Shown one piece after another: positions 22,480 through 34,094 of a stretch of DNA of 64,000 nucleotides. A program made the position numbers and the translations under genes. The stretch is from Ascidia mentula (taxonomy: Eukaryota > Chordata > Ascidiacea > Phlebobranchia > Ascidiidae). The first letter of the stretch is position 1, and the number at the start of each line of letters is the position of its first letter. The notes under the pieces were generated by a model. The model did no database searches. It was given only the letters and a program-made list of their open reading frames with translations, and had not been told where the DNA came from. The stretch lies in contig OX387198.1 in NCBI GenBank assembly GCA_947561715.1, positions 19,099,645 through 19,163,644 on the forward strand, given 5' to 3'.

Positions 22480-23455
22480 CGTGTTGGTCGTAAAACAATT
22501 CCTTGTAGTAACCGCATTTTGTTTAGACTATCGCCACATTGTCGCCAAACCCCGTTGCATGTATTGTGTATCGTTTTCTCGTCTTTTTACTTCCCCTTTT
22601 GTTTTCCAATCACCGAACTCGTACCTGCACCGCCGATAACAACCACTGCTTGGAACCTCTAATCATTCTTTCTCTCTTCTCTTACACCTTCGTCCTTTAC
22701 AAGGCGTCACATTCCCTATCTTTATACATAAACGTTGAAACAGTACGAATAAAACATCGCGGATTTTTAGTTACGTTAATCGGTGAGACGTATTGTATGC
22801 TGTGTGAGAGGTTAGCCGGCGAATACATTGTCAACAGACCTACATATATTTAAACTGGTAAGAAACAGAGAATAATTTCGTACATGGAGTCAGACTGTTA
22901 GTATATGAAGGTTCGGTTTTTGTCGCTTTACTAGCATTGGATTTCTTTTGAGTCAGATAGCGCATTAGTAATATTAAGGCAAGTAATCGAACGCTTCAAG
23001 ACTGTTTACCTGAAGTACCAGGACTGATGCCTAAAAAAATACAAGACCTTACCATAACAGTTTATTAACATGTTGTTGACTGTATTACCAATGTCTGCTG
23101 CCTCACAAAAAGCGGAGTAAACTTGTTGTTCTTCTGCTGTCAAAGTTGGGTCCTCTTGCAAAATGTTAGACTCAGTCCTAAACATGCAGGAAGTTCAGAT
23201 ACAACCAAATAAGTTTTATAACAATATTGCCTGCGATGCTTTGTATAATTGTCCAAATACATCACTGATGAAAAGTATGGCCAGGTTAGTGTAGGTATGT
23301 AACCAGAGCCACTTGGTCTATCTGCTTCTTTCTGTTTGCGTACGGACGAAAACGGACCGAAACGCATCCTGTGTACAACCACCTTAAAACTATATGGCTC
23401 ATAACATAGACCGCATTATAATTTTGTTTGTAAATCCAGTATGACAAAGGAAATT
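22480..23455. other. No recognisable gene
   Basis: AT-rich sequence with short open frames on both strands, none with a motif I recognise. It probably contains Harbinger and MULE flanks, but no terminal repeats were identified. Confidence 0.35.
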
Positions 23456-23459
23456 TTCA

Positions 23460-23945
23460 GCATTTTGCCTGTTTTTCATCAGACCGCTAACACCAAGGAA
23501 GCGGAAGGCTGATAAGGAAGACAGTACAGCAACTCTGTCACGGCAAATGACGAAGTTGTACCCAAACAATTATGGCTTCCAGCAGGCAATGAGACAGTGG
23601 TTAGTTTATATTTATGATATTTGTATTGCTTAATTTTGTCTTACGGTAAAATTGTTGTAAAGTTAACAGTAAACCTTGAATGTTAGTTCAAACTTTCCAT
23701 TCCATAACTTTCCATAGCGTTACACAATTGCGCAAGCCAGGAAGCCACCGTTTATGTGACGATTGGCGTTCGTATTTTGCGATTCTCGCCCACAATAGTT
23801 TATACTTACCGTTGAAAAATTCCTGGATACGCCCCTGGTCATGCTTACAAGACATACTCATTAAGAAAAGAGCAAATGCCATTATTAAAGATCTATTATC
23901 AAACAATGATGGACAATTGGTGAAAGAAATGGCTTGCAGCATAAG
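23460..23945 (+). CDS. Possible upstream exons of the MULE gene
   Basis: After a pyrimidine-rich TTTTTCATCAG at about 23482 an open stretch reads RKRKADKEDSTATLSRQMTK, then LYPNNYGFQQAMRQ, with no clear donor. A second stretch near 23855-23945 reads DILIKKRANAIIKDLLSNND and ends before GTAGAAAA. They lie on the same strand immediately before the MULE protein and are plausible 5' exons. No known domain. Confidence 0.35.
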
Positions 23946-23984
23946 GTAGAAAATAGTGTAAACATAAAATAATCTTTACTTTTT

Positions 23985-25570
23985 ATGATTAAGGCTGCTG
24001 GATTTCTACAACCTGTTGATGAAAGGTTGATTGCAAAAATAGATGAACTGGTTCATGAGGGAGTGATCAATACTGAGGAAATTTTGCGAAGCCTAAATCG
24101 CTATGTAGTCCATGAACTATTTAAAAACGAAAAGGGGCCAGTCTTTTCAAATAGACGATTTTATCCTACAAAAAAGGATGTGCAAAATCATTACTACAAA
24201 GCTTTTTCAAAATACAGGTTGGCAAAAATCGATCAAACCAATGAGTGGAAACAAAGTGGCGATGCAGATGATAAAATATATTATCGCCCATATGTTGCCA
24301 GCAAGATACCTGATGTTATTGGGAATGGAGAATCAGCACCAGTAATTCAATCAGAACAAACTATGTTGTTTGTACACCAGTTTGCCTGGCAGCGCAGATT
24401 GCTTGTTCGATATGGGCAAGATATTTGTTTACTGGATAGCACATACAAAACATCCAAATATGCCCTTCCTTTAAACAAATGTTGGCTATCAAGTTGTGGC
24501 CAGCTTCATTACACAAAATGAACGGCAATTAGACATTGAAGAGGCACTGTCTATCTTATCACCTTCTTGGAAACCAAATTTCTTTATGGTTGATAAATGT
24601 GATGCAGAAATACATGCAATTGAAAGTGTTTTTGCCGGTATACATGTTCCTCTCTGTAGTTTGTAAGACATAATTTGATATGATAAATTTACTTACAGAT
24701 ACAAGGAGAACAGTGGGTAAGAAAGTCTGACAATAATGTTGGCCAACATAAGGACGAAGTGCTTGCACTCGTGAGAAATATAGCAAGTGCTGAATGTGAA
24801 GAGAGTTATGAAAAAGCGTTGCAACTCTTGCAGTCGACACATTGGAAAAACAATGTAAAACTGCAAAAGTACTTCACTAATATTTGGCTGAAAGAAAAAA
24901 AGTATGTTATATAGCAGCTATAGAATAGTTTCATAATGTAAAAACCAACATATTTTAGCGATGGTTATGGTTACATCGAGCCGACCAGTTAAAGGTTCTC
25001 GTTCGCACAAACAATGGTGTGGAGAGACAAAATCGTGTTTTGAAAGAATGTCATGTCAGATTTAGGACAGACAGGAATTTCTGCCAAATGGATGGAACAA
25101 GTAAGTTAAAATATTACACGGTAAAAATCAAATATAAAGAATTATTTTATGCAGGTATAAACAAGAAAACTTAAAATCTTCAAGCAATTATAGAAGTTAC
25201 CACAAAAACATTCCCATCTTTCTCCAAAATCGTCCTAGGAAGGTGGTAAAACATTGCATAAAACGTATAGGAGAGTCTGAAAATTTGTAGACTAGGCGAT
25301 GATGTTTTTACTGTTGTAAGCAGTTCCACTTCACAAGTCTACACTGTAAAATTGGGCAATGGTATCATGTTTCCAAAATGCACTGGTCTTGTTTTTACGC
25401 TAAATTTCTTACCATGCAAGCACATATTTGCAGTTTTTAAAAAGTTTTTAGATGTTGGTTGGTTTAGCCTACCGGAGTGGTACCACAGCTCAGTGTACAT
25501 GGTTTTGGATCCTGCTGTTGTGGATCAAATTTCGACCACAACTTTTTCCCAAGACATGCAAAATGAATAA
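23985..25570 (+). pseudogene. Mutator-like (MULE) transposase with SWIM-type end
   Basis: The frame at 23985-24521 begins AAGFLQPVDERLIAKIDELV and reaches QDICLLDSTYKTSKYALPL, the first catalytic Asp block of the MULE transposase domain. In the next frame NVGYQVVASFITQNERQLDI and PNFFMVDKCDAEIHAIESVF (second Asp block) follow. Further exons carry GEQWVRKSDNNVGQHKDEVL (about 24704-24901), TNNGVERQNRVLKECHVRF (about 24958-25100) and a SWIM-like zinc site, KCTGLVFTLNFLPCKHIFAV (about 25375-25440). Introns have usable borders (TTACTTACAG before 24701, GTAAGT after about 25100). The expected CxC of SWIM reads C-T-G here, and a small loss at 24475 removes the residues between YALPL and NVGY and shifts the frame. 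The copy looks decayed but recent enough to keep most motifs. A small related fragment is at 10779-10850. Confidence 0.8.
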
Positions 25571-25636
25571 GTTGTTGACCTATTAACATCATGGCCTGCA
25601 AAACCTGCCAGCAATACATCAGAAAACATTGAGAAT

Positions 25637-26755
25637 TTGGAATCAGACAACACAGAATGTACAGATAACATTAAAAAGCGCAAAGAAAGTCACCGGAATT
25701 TTGTTGACCTAATGAAATCATTGTTAGACCTGTCATATGATGTGACTTCAAACCAAGTATTAGACGAAGGATGTGCAGATGTTAAAGCAATTATGGCCAA
25801 ATTTTCAAAGGCATGTACTGTTGATGCTGGTCTAAGAATTGCTCAAACTTCTAAATTCAAGTCCTTGAGTAGAAAGAGAAAAGCACCTCTTCCTGCACAA
25901 AGTTTACACGATAAACTGCCCCTAAAGCGCCCCAAACCAAACCCATTTGCTTCACGGGTTGGAAAATTTGCAAACATCATGCGTCCACTGCATCAAGTTG
26001 GCACTTTGTTTCCATTGTTGCAACAGGATACCAATACCAAGCAGAAATCGACAATAATCAGTTGTTTGCACAAGCCACCTTTTTGCATTGATAATATCAC
26101 CAAGAAACCTGGATATTCTGAGCCCAAAAGCGTTTATAACATAACAGACCTAATCGGAAATTACAATCCAACAAAAAAGCCAATCAAAAACGGACCTCAT
26201 TCAACCTCGTTTTTAGAATTAAAATCAATCGATGATACACTGACACCACATGAAGTTTGCATTTTAAGAAAGCATGACAGTAGATTTAATGTTGGTTGGC
26301 TGTATGATGAAATAATTAACAGTTTTCTATGGCAATTAAGTTGTAAGTATGAACACATCCTATATGCCTGTTCAACTGTGGCTCAGGCATTACAAAGACG
26401 AGCTTCAATTAAAAAATTTTGGGAAGGTATTAAACTGCAGCACAAAAGATTTATTTTTATACCGTGGAACCCTTCTGGTTGTCATTGGGTACTTATTGCT
26501 GTAGATATTCAAAGGGGTGTAATGCTTTACATCAACCCAATTACAACACCATGTAAGGAAACAGATCACAATGTTGACACTGCACAAAAAATGGTAAACT
26601 ATCTATTTGCTGAAAAATTTGGGATAAAAATTGCAACTGTGGAAATGCCAGAAAGAGAACAGCAGCCAGATGGGTCAAGTTGTGGAGTTATGGTTTGCAT
26701 GTATGCAAAGCGACTAGCACTGGGGAAAAACCTTCAACAAATGAATATAGATTAG
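25637..26755 (+). CDS. Ulp1-type cysteine protease of the MULE element
   Basis: A 372-residue open frame on the same strand as the MULE transposase. The first about 130 residues are basic and low in motifs. The C-terminal third has the C48 (Ulp1/SENP) protease layout: PWNPSGCHWVLIAVDIQRG with catalytic His at about residue 283, YINPI where an Asp is normally found (residue 300 is Asn), and EQQPDGSSCGVMVC with the oxyanion Gln and nucleophile Cys at about 349. Ulp1-family proteases remove SUMO-like modifiers. Plant MULEs (Kaonashi type) are known to carry Ulp1 genes, so coupling to the MULE upstream is expected biology. The Asp-to-Asn change may weaken or abolish activity. The frame is 66 bases from the transposase frame and may be one transcription unit with it. 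Confidence 0.8.
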   Translation: MESDNTECTDNIKKRKESHRNFVDLMKSLLDLSYDVTSNQVLDEGCADVKAIMAKFSKACTVDAGLRIAQTSKFKSLSRKRKAPLPAQSLHDKLPLKRPKPNPFASRVGKFANIMRPLHQVGTLFPLLQQDTNTKQKSTIISCLHKPPFCIDNITKKPGYSEPKSVYNITDLIGNYNPTKKPIKNGPHSTSFLELKSIDDTLTPHEVCILRKHDSRFNVGWLYDEIINSFLWQLSCKYEHILYACSTVAQALQRRASIKKFWEGIKLQHKRFIFIPWNPSGCHWVLIAVDIQRGVMLYINPITTPCKETDHNVDTAQKMVNYLFAEKFGIKIATVEMPEREQQPDGSSCGVMVCMYAKRLALGKNLQQMNID

Positions 26756-26759
26756 AAAT

Positions 26760-26958
26760 CCTGAATATGATTGCTGGCAAATGCCTGAATGAAACAGATA
26801 ACAAAGACTTGTGTAAATCATGCAAGATTGAAGATGATGACTCATCAAAATTAAACTGGGTTGAATGCACTCGATGTAAACAGTGGTTTCATATAAAGTG
26901 TGTTGAATACTCATTTGAAAATGCAAACCACGACAAATACTTTGTGTGTCCATTGTAA
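26760..26958 (+). CDS. PHD finger following the Ulp1 domain
   Basis: In the frame next to the protease frame, after STNEYRLEILNMIAGKC, the sequence has LCKSCKIEDDDSSKLNWVEC, then TRCKQWFHIKCVE and FVCPL. This is the C-x2-C...C-x2-C...H-x2-C...C spacing of a PHD zinc finger, a reader of histone tails. It overlaps the end of the protease frame by a one-base shift, so either a frameshift or an unseen intron separates them. A PHD finger at the end of a transposon protein could aid chromatin targeting; that is inference. Confidence 0.65.
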
Positions 26959-26959
26959 G

Positions 26960-28130
26960 TGCAGCTATGTTAAAAGTGGGTAAAACGACCATTATCATGT
27001 AAATGTAACAGCTTAGTTCAACACAAGCGTGGTCAACCAAATTTAAAGACACAACGTTCTACATGTCCCTATGTATGAATGTGGTTGACCAATAGGTCAT
27101 TACATTGTGATGTGCCTGAACGCTTAGTGTGGTTGCCATCTAGCTAGTATGGGTTTACCTGATGCTAGCTGAACGCCTCAACCTAAGCAATGTTTGTTTA
27201 CTGTACTTTTTCATGTATATGTATTCAAACACCCAGTTTCATATGGCTATTGGCGAGGCGTCTGGGTTATCAAAAATGCCAGCGACCACAAGCAGGATGG
27301 CTCTTGGCCGTGTTGGGAAATCCTGTAGGAACATAGGGCTAGCAATTGCTTGGCATTATGAAGGTTGCATAAAGTTACAATTATGTGGAATAAAAGCTTG
27401 AGGTTAGGACAATTTTTGGATAACCAAACTTTATCCACAAAAAAATTGTTACGGTCACAAATTTACATTTTCAGGTCACAGATTGAAGGTGTGGCAAACA
27501 TTATTTTAGGAAGATGTCTTCAGTGAAGAAGGACAAAGACACAGCCATCTTGGACCACATGCGTGTTGCTACAAATCTTTGGGGAAATGGTGCGTTTAAG
27601 GATCTGACACTTTATTGGAATATGTCGGTTTTTCGAACAGTCCTCAGCAGGAGTTAACATTTGCATTTTTATGGGTTTTGCTTTTGCCAGCATGGCTGGT
27701 TGTCTACTTAACGTTATGAGGATTTGAGAACCTTTATGGTGTTATCAATGTTCATATTAGTAACTTTGTGTGCAAAACAAACATGATTTCATTTGTATGC
27801 TGACATGTTTATTCTGTTCATTCACTGTTTTTTGCTTTAATAAGCACTTTACTTTCCGCCTAATAATGATCTTTAAAAACAAATTTGCTCAGTGATTAAG
27901 TTTGAAAACATTTATTTTTGTCCTTTGAACAATGAAATGTTTCAATTTGGTAGTACGGTGATATACGTAAATACATAGTAAAAGAGCATATCATAAAAGT
28001 ACACCCACTTGCAAGAAATGTTAGACTATACTTACAATGGTGTGATCATCCTCCTACAAAAATTAGTTTTGAAAGGTAATACAACAAATTACACATACTT
28101 CTGCAAATTTTTCAAAAATGTACAAATCCA
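26960..28130. other. No recognisable gene
   Basis: After the MULE coding region. One short open stretch at 27514 (MSSVKKDKDTAILDHMRVAT) looks protein-like but stands alone. The rest shows nothing I can support. Confidence 0.3.
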
Positions 28131-28135
28131 CTAGG

Positions 28136-30700
28136 TGTCGCACACGCATATATATTCACGATCGATGCAGTGTGACCGTCTCTTTGAAACTGCTTGGCTT
28201 GGCGAATCAACGCTGCATGGTGTCAGAAGTTGGATTTTCAGGAGCAGATATGACCACCAGAAATGTTCAATTTTGATAATCCTAACAGTTGGAACAACTG
28301 GGTGCGAAGATTTGAACGATATAGGCAAGCGTCGGAGTTGAACAAGGAAAGTTCGAAAAAGCAAGTAAATCTTTTATTATATTTGCTGGGTGACAAAGGT
28401 GATGACGTCCTTTCGTCATTCTGTTTATCAAACGAAGATTCCGCAAAATTTGAGGTAGTTGTGGGAAAATTTAATGAATATTTCAATGTCCGCATCAATG
28501 TCATATACGAGCGGGCCGTTTTTAATCGCCTTGAGCAGAATGATAACACATGTGATGAATTCATAACTTCTTTGTATGTCCAAGCGGACAGATGTAACTT
28601 TGGAAACATGAAAGAAGAATTAATTCGTGACAAAATTGTGGTTGGTTTAACTGACAAAAGTTTATCGGAACGGCTGCAAATGGATTCTCAACTGACATTG
28701 GCCAAAGCTGTACAAACCGTGCGTAATACGGAGTTTATAAAAAAGCAACAAGCTTTCCTACAGGTGTCAAGTCAACCTGGGGAAGTTGATGCGGTGCGAC
28801 GATTGAACTTTTCCAGATTCAGGAAGCAGCCGCCTAATTGTCCGAATTGTGGTCTATTCCTTGTCCCGCAGCACAAAGAAACTGCCTTAATTGCGGGCCG
28901 ACACACCTGTCCCGCAGCACAAAGAAACTGCCTTAATTGCGGAAGGAGGGGGCATTACCAAAGACTGTGCAAGGAACGGGCAACTAATTGTGTTCAACAG
29001 GCAAGCTGGAATGACTCTGAACCATTTGTAGGTAATGTTAAAACTAACTTTGCGTTAGATGCACCAACGGTATGGCTGAAGATTAATGGAAAACCAATGC
29101 ATTTTAGGATAGACACCGGTGCAGACGTTACAGTCGTCGGTTTAGAACATTTTCGCAATACACCATCAGTCAAATTATCGCCAACATCGCAAATACTGCT
29201 AGGTGCACAAAAAGAGCAATTAGCAGTCTGTGGAAAAATTCGTGCTTGTTTAAAAAGTGACCACCGTGAAATATTTCATGACATTTTCGTGATTAATACC
29301 GTTAGTAAGCCATTGCTTGGGTGGCCTGCAATTAAAGAACTGTGTTTGCTTTCCGAAATAAATCACCTTGATTCCGCTGAGCATTATCGTAAGTTGTTTC
29401 CCACTGTGTTCACGGGATTAGGAAAATTTACAGAGTAAAATTCGCCTACAACCAGATGCAAACCCGTTTTGTCTGATTACGCCCAGAAGAGTGCCACTTC
29501 CACTTCAAGAAGCTGTCCGCAAAGAATTGCAGGAAATGGAACGGTCTGGTGTTATATCTAGAGTAACCCAGCCGACAGCGTGGTGTTCAGGTATGGTGGT
29601 GGTTCGGAAGAAAAGCGGAAAGGTTAGAATATGTGTGGATTACACAAAACTAAACAGAAGTGTACTTCGCGAGAGATTAATGCTCCCCACTGTAGATGAA
29701 ACATTGTCAAAATTGTCGAAAGCAAAATTGTTTACTAAACTTGACGCTAATTCGGGTTTTTGGCAAATTCCTTTGGACGATAGTTCAAAACTACTAACGA
29801 CATTTATCTCTCCCAGTGGCCGTTTTTGCTTCAATAGACTTCCCTTTGGCATATCGCTAGCGCCGGAGCACTTCCAGCATCAGATGTCGTCCATTCTTGT
29901 TAATCTGGACGGTGTTGTTTGTCACATGGACGACGTTTTAGTGGAAAGACCAAACAGGAGCATGATGAACGTCTAGTAAGTGTTCTAAATAGACTGCGGG
30001 AAGCGGGTGTCACGTTAAATGATAAATGTGAGTTTTCCAAGCAGAGCATAAAGCCTCTTATGCAAAAAAAATATAGATGACCTTTCTCCCAGAATACAAA
30101 GATTTCGCATGAGACTAATGTGGTACAATTATGACATGGTATTTGTACCCGGAAAGAGTCTTTATACTCCAGATACACTGTCCAGATTTCCACTTGTTGG
30201 CAACACGGAAAAAGAGGAAATGTTTTCTGATGAAGTGGAGGAATATGTGTCGGCAGTAATAGCCTCCTTGCCAGTATCTGATCGGCGACTCAAGGAAATT
30301 GTTCATGAAATCAAGGTGGACCCAGTTTGTTCAAAGGTGATGCAGTACTGTCAAAGTAAGTGGCCTGCAAATTAATACCATTTAAAAGGGTCTCGGAAGA
30401 CCTGTCCATTCAACAAGGTCTGATTATGAGAGGCGATCGTTTGCTAATACCTTCTTCGTTGCGTTCAAGTGTGCTAAAAAATATTCATGCAGGACATCAA
30501 GGGGTTGTAAAATGTAGAGAGAGGGCGAAATCTGTGTGGTGGCCCGGAATAAATACGGACGTTGAAAATTATGTTGGCAATTGTGCCGTTTGTGCGAAAT
30601 GGCGTAGAAACTCTGCTGAACCACTTAATCCGTCTGTATTGCCAGATTATCCGTGGCAACGAGTGGCTTGCGACTTTTTTCTGTTTATCCCATTACTTAT
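28136..30700 (+). mobile_element. Ty3/gypsy retrotransposon fossil (K02A2.6-like)
   Basis: A primer-site-like TGGTGTCAGAAGTTGGA at about 28220 follows what may be the end of a left LTR. Then come gag (from 28263, with SWNNWVRRFERYRQASELNK), a CCHC-type knuckle region (near 28835-28975, with NCLNCGRRGHYQRLCKE), an aspartic protease (FRIDTGADVTVVG, near 29103), reverse transcriptase (29491-29976, with VRICVDYTKLNRSV and FCFNRLPFGISLAPEHFQ), the end of RNase H (FVPGKSLYTPDTLSRFPL, near 30139) and the integrase zinc-binding and entry region (30400-30690, with HQGVVKCRERAKSVWWPG and WQRVACDFF). The order gag-protease-RT-RNase H-integrase is that of Ty3/gypsy. No right LTR was recognised. Incomplete and broken in a few places, yet well preserved in gag, so moderately young. 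Confidence 0.9.
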
Positions 30701-32350
30701 ACCAATGGACTATTTTAAACAATGTCTACTTGTAACTGAACAAAGAAGTACACTACTTTTAAAAACAAAACAATGCATACTCACCACAACATCATTTCCT
30801 TCATTCCTCTGCGAAACAAAAAAAAAGAGCATGTTATATATCCCATTACTCATCACCAAATGCACTTGCAACATACATATTGTACTTAGAAACACCTGTT
30901 TAGTTTGTTTCTTATATATTATTGAGCACTTGCTTGTTAGCATATTTTAAGATGTTGTAGCATATTTAACATCTGCGTATAACTAAGAATTTTAATGCCT
31001 ATTAAAAAAGAATGATTTTTATGTGTTTAAGGTGCTGCTAATCTTACATTGTTTCCAAAAAATATTTCTGCAGGTACCCATCTGAAAAAAAATAAACTTT
31101 GGTCATAATTTGCAAGTGTAATATACAGTTCTACACTTACTGGGCACTCTTGGGTATTTTGTTTTGTCTGAAACCAAAGAAAGCAGTAAAAAATTGACAA
31201 ATTGACACTGGTAAATACAACTAATTAAAAATGGTACTTTTTGTTATGGTATTTAAGTGAGCTTAGTTATGATGAAGAAATGTTGATTGTTTATTCTTGG
31301 AACCTGGTTGCAAGAACTTTTGGAGTTTTTTAAATCTTCGATATGGAAGAAATCTAAAAAAGATCAAAAATTAACACAGTGGATTACATCGAGGGAATAT
31401 CATTACCTTCTGCGTTTGGTTCCCGGATTCTGCTAGAAAAAAGTCAGACATTTTTCTTGTACGCACTATTTGTATGAAACAAATATGTACTTACCCGTTC
31501 ATTGGCCTTTTGTTGCCCTGAATTTAGCACGACGGTATTTATAAACAAATTTATAAATTTTATGTCCATTTTTTTCTGCAAAAATAAAAAAAAATGTCCG
31601 GCAACGATTTATTAAAAATGCAAATGCGCATATTGTAGAACTTGTTTTATAGCTGAGAAAAAATAAGGAAGACTTCTAACAAGGCTACAAGACAAATTGC
31701 ACTCGCAACTAGCAAGCTTCAACGTTCCTTGTTCACGTGATTGCTTTCCCGCGGTTCGCTCTATGACGTAACAGTGTGGATTATTGGTCGTCACATAAGC
31801 ATGTGTTCCATGGATTCAGTTTATGTTGTAGTTGCTTTCTCAGGCGACTGTTTTAAGAATATTTTAAGGCTATTTTGGCAGAATTGGATATGTCTAGGTG
31901 GCACATGCTGTGGTTAGTTTGTGGGTCTAAATAATAAGAATATTTGATTTTGATGTGATAACAACAAAGTTGTTTTTCACCAAAAATGTAGAATATTTGA
32001 TATTAAAGTGACAACATAATTGTTTCCCCCTCATCCAGTAAGTAGAATCTCACGTGACGCAGGTGATTTTACATTCACATAATAACTGATGTGAGATAAA
32101 CAAAATCATTCGCAGACGAATCTCATTGATGATCGTGGAAACTGAAAAAATCCCCATTCATGTTTGAAAAAACTTTGTGCCCCGGTGTAAAAGCACCTTC
32201 CAGTTTGCACAGGTCTCAAATGTCCGGAGTTGCCCCGGTACCGGCGTAACTTGGGACTAGACTGGGGTGATCTCGGACAGTAATTGTTTGCAAACATTTT
32301 TATTTACTAACGAACAAAAAAACAAAACATGAACGAAATGTCTGTTATGG
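30701..32350. other. No recognisable gene
   Basis: AT-rich sequence after the Ty3/gypsy fossil. Open frames here are short and lack motifs. Nothing further is supported. Confidence 0.35.
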
Positions 32351-32354
32351 CACA

Positions 32355-33191
32355 TCAGCGAATGTTATAACAATTCAAGTTAACAGCAAATCTCAGAGTG
32401 GCCTTTTGCCGCTTTGATCCACCAACACGCGCAGGAGTTGGCAACACCAAGACCACTCTTGTACTTTCTACAGAGTGAATATCTTCAACTTGTGGTTCAA
32501 CAAATGAATTGCGAACGTTGGAGCTCTTGCGATAAAATTTGATGGCGATATCTCTTTCCAACCCATCCCCATCAGATTCTTCAAACTCAACTACTTCGGC
32601 AACATAGAAGACAGTTTTCTTTCCTTTTGAATCATATTTGACTAATACAAAGTCACCCACTTCAGGTTTTTCTTTTAAATTGCATAGTGGATTGTCTTCT
32701 TCACTCGACAGTTCATCAGTGGAGTAAACTATTTCATGGGGTAAACACTCATCACTGGAAGAACTTTCGAAAACAATTTGTCGTTTTCTTTGTCTCGACT
32801 TTTTCTGCTTTGGTTTGGTTTTGCCTTGTTTTGCCGATTCCGTTTTTCTTTTTTCAGGCGTGTCAGTAGGAATAAAAGATTTTCCTTTTTTCTACCCATT
32901 TGCTTTCGTTGCTGAGCTTTGGGGTATGGTCTTACGCTTTCTGGCGTAAATTGAACAGAATGAGACGCGTTTGATGATCCTGGAAGCTGCTCATTACTAT
33001 CATCGATCATCTGTTCTTCCTGATCGTGTTGAGAAAAAGCTGGCAATTCAATATCGGATGAAGTAGGATTTGGACTGTCAGAAACAAAGGAACACAAAAA
33101 ATCGTCTTCTGTAAATATGTTCTGATCGAAGGGACAAATGCCGGTGGATAGGAAACCGGATTTTATATTCACGGGTGTAGCGGCTCGATCC
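32355..33191 (-). pseudogene. pogo-type transposase, C-terminal part
   Basis: On the minus strand the frame from 33172 reads NIKSGFLSTGICPFDQNIF and TEDDFL, the block after the DDE_1 domain in pogo/Tigger/jerky-like proteins (pattern GF..TGI.PF). A basic linker follows, and then from about 32660 MGDFVLVKYDSKGKKTVFYV and DIAIKFYRKSS, the small chromo-like tail typical of this group, ending near 32355. The upstream part of the same protein is at 40480-40790, on the far side of a 7.3-kb insertion that breaks the gene at 33186-33191. The frame changes once between 32729 and 32660. Confidence 0.75.
33186..33191. repeat. Target-site duplication, left (CGATCC)
   Basis: CGATCC stands immediately before the terminal inverted repeat and is repeated at 40474-40479 right after the other end. 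It matches the length expected for some integrase-type transposons. Confidence 0.85.
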
Positions 33192-33266
33192 TACGGTGGC
33201 CCGTAAGGGCAACGCACGAAAAAGTTTAAATCGGTAAATATATTTTAAAGTCAACATATGCATTGC
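33192..33266. repeat. Left terminal inverted repeat
   Basis: Starts TACGGTGGCCCGTAAGGGC, in which GCCC-GTAA-GGGC can form a small hairpin, then ACGCACG and an AT-rich run into the iterons. Its reverse complement is at about 40399-40473 with few mismatches. Confidence 0.85.
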
Positions 33267-33945
33267 GATCGGAGTTTCAATATTCACCGATCGGGATTTC
33301 AATATTCGGCGATCGGAGTTTCAATATTCACCGATCGGAGTTTCAATATTCACCGATCGGAGTTTCAATATTCACCGATCGGGATGTCAATATTCGGCGA
33401 TCGGAGTTTCAATATTTACCGATCGGAGTTTCAATATTCACCGATCGGAATTTCAATATTCACCGATCGGAGTTTCAATATTCACCGATCGGGATTTCAA
33501 TATTCGGCGATCGGAGTTTCAATATTCACCGATCGGAGTTTCAATATTCACCGATCGGAGTTTCAATATTCACCGATCGGAGTTTCAATATTTACCGATC
33601 GGAATTTCAATATTCACCGATCGGAGTTTCAATATTGACCGATCGGAGTTTCAATATTCACCGATCGGGATTTCAATATTCGGCGATCGGAGTTTCAATA
33701 TTCACCGATCGGTGTTTCAATATTCACCGATCGGGATTTCAATATTCGCCGATCGGAGTTTCAATATTCACCGATCGGGATTTCAATATTCACCGATCGG
33801 AGTTTCAATATTTGCCGATCGTAGTTTCAATATTTACCGATCGGAATTTCAATATTCACCGATCGGAGTTTCAATTTTCACCGATCGGTGTTTCAATATT
33901 CACCGATCGGGATTTCAATATTCGCCAATCGGGATTTCAATATTT
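33267..33945. repeat. Left subterminal iteron array (22-base unit, about 31 copies)
   Basis: Consensus unit GATCGGAGTTTCAATATTCA followed by CC. Most units contain the palindrome CCGATCGG and the word TTTCAATATT; variation is concentrated at two positions (GGAGT/GGGAT/GGAAT and TTCACC/TTCGGC/TTTACC). All frames translate to repetitive peptide (such as DRSFNIHRSEFQYSPIG), which is a by-product of 22-base periodicity and not a protein. Arrays like this are plausible transposase-binding sites. Confidence 0.9.
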
Positions 33946-34094
33946 TCTATTGGTGAGTATTTCCGCAAAAACACACATGCTTTGAAACCGAGACTGCAAG
34001 TCGCGTGTACTGAGGTTGCAGACTGCAATAGTGTACTTCAGTGGAGACAACCTATTTCAGTGGAGTCAAGCGCTGTGCTTGTTGAGAACATAGT

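Noticed and set aside
33267-33945. CRISPR array (regular repeats)
   Set aside because: Units are back to back without unique spacers, and the sequence is animal DNA within a transposon.
33258-33985. Long repetitive open frames reading DRSFNIHRSEFQYSPIG over the left iteron array
   Set aside because: A 22-base unit with no stop in several frames gives such peptides automatically. All three plus-strand frames and the mirrored array do the same, so there is no evidence of a protein.
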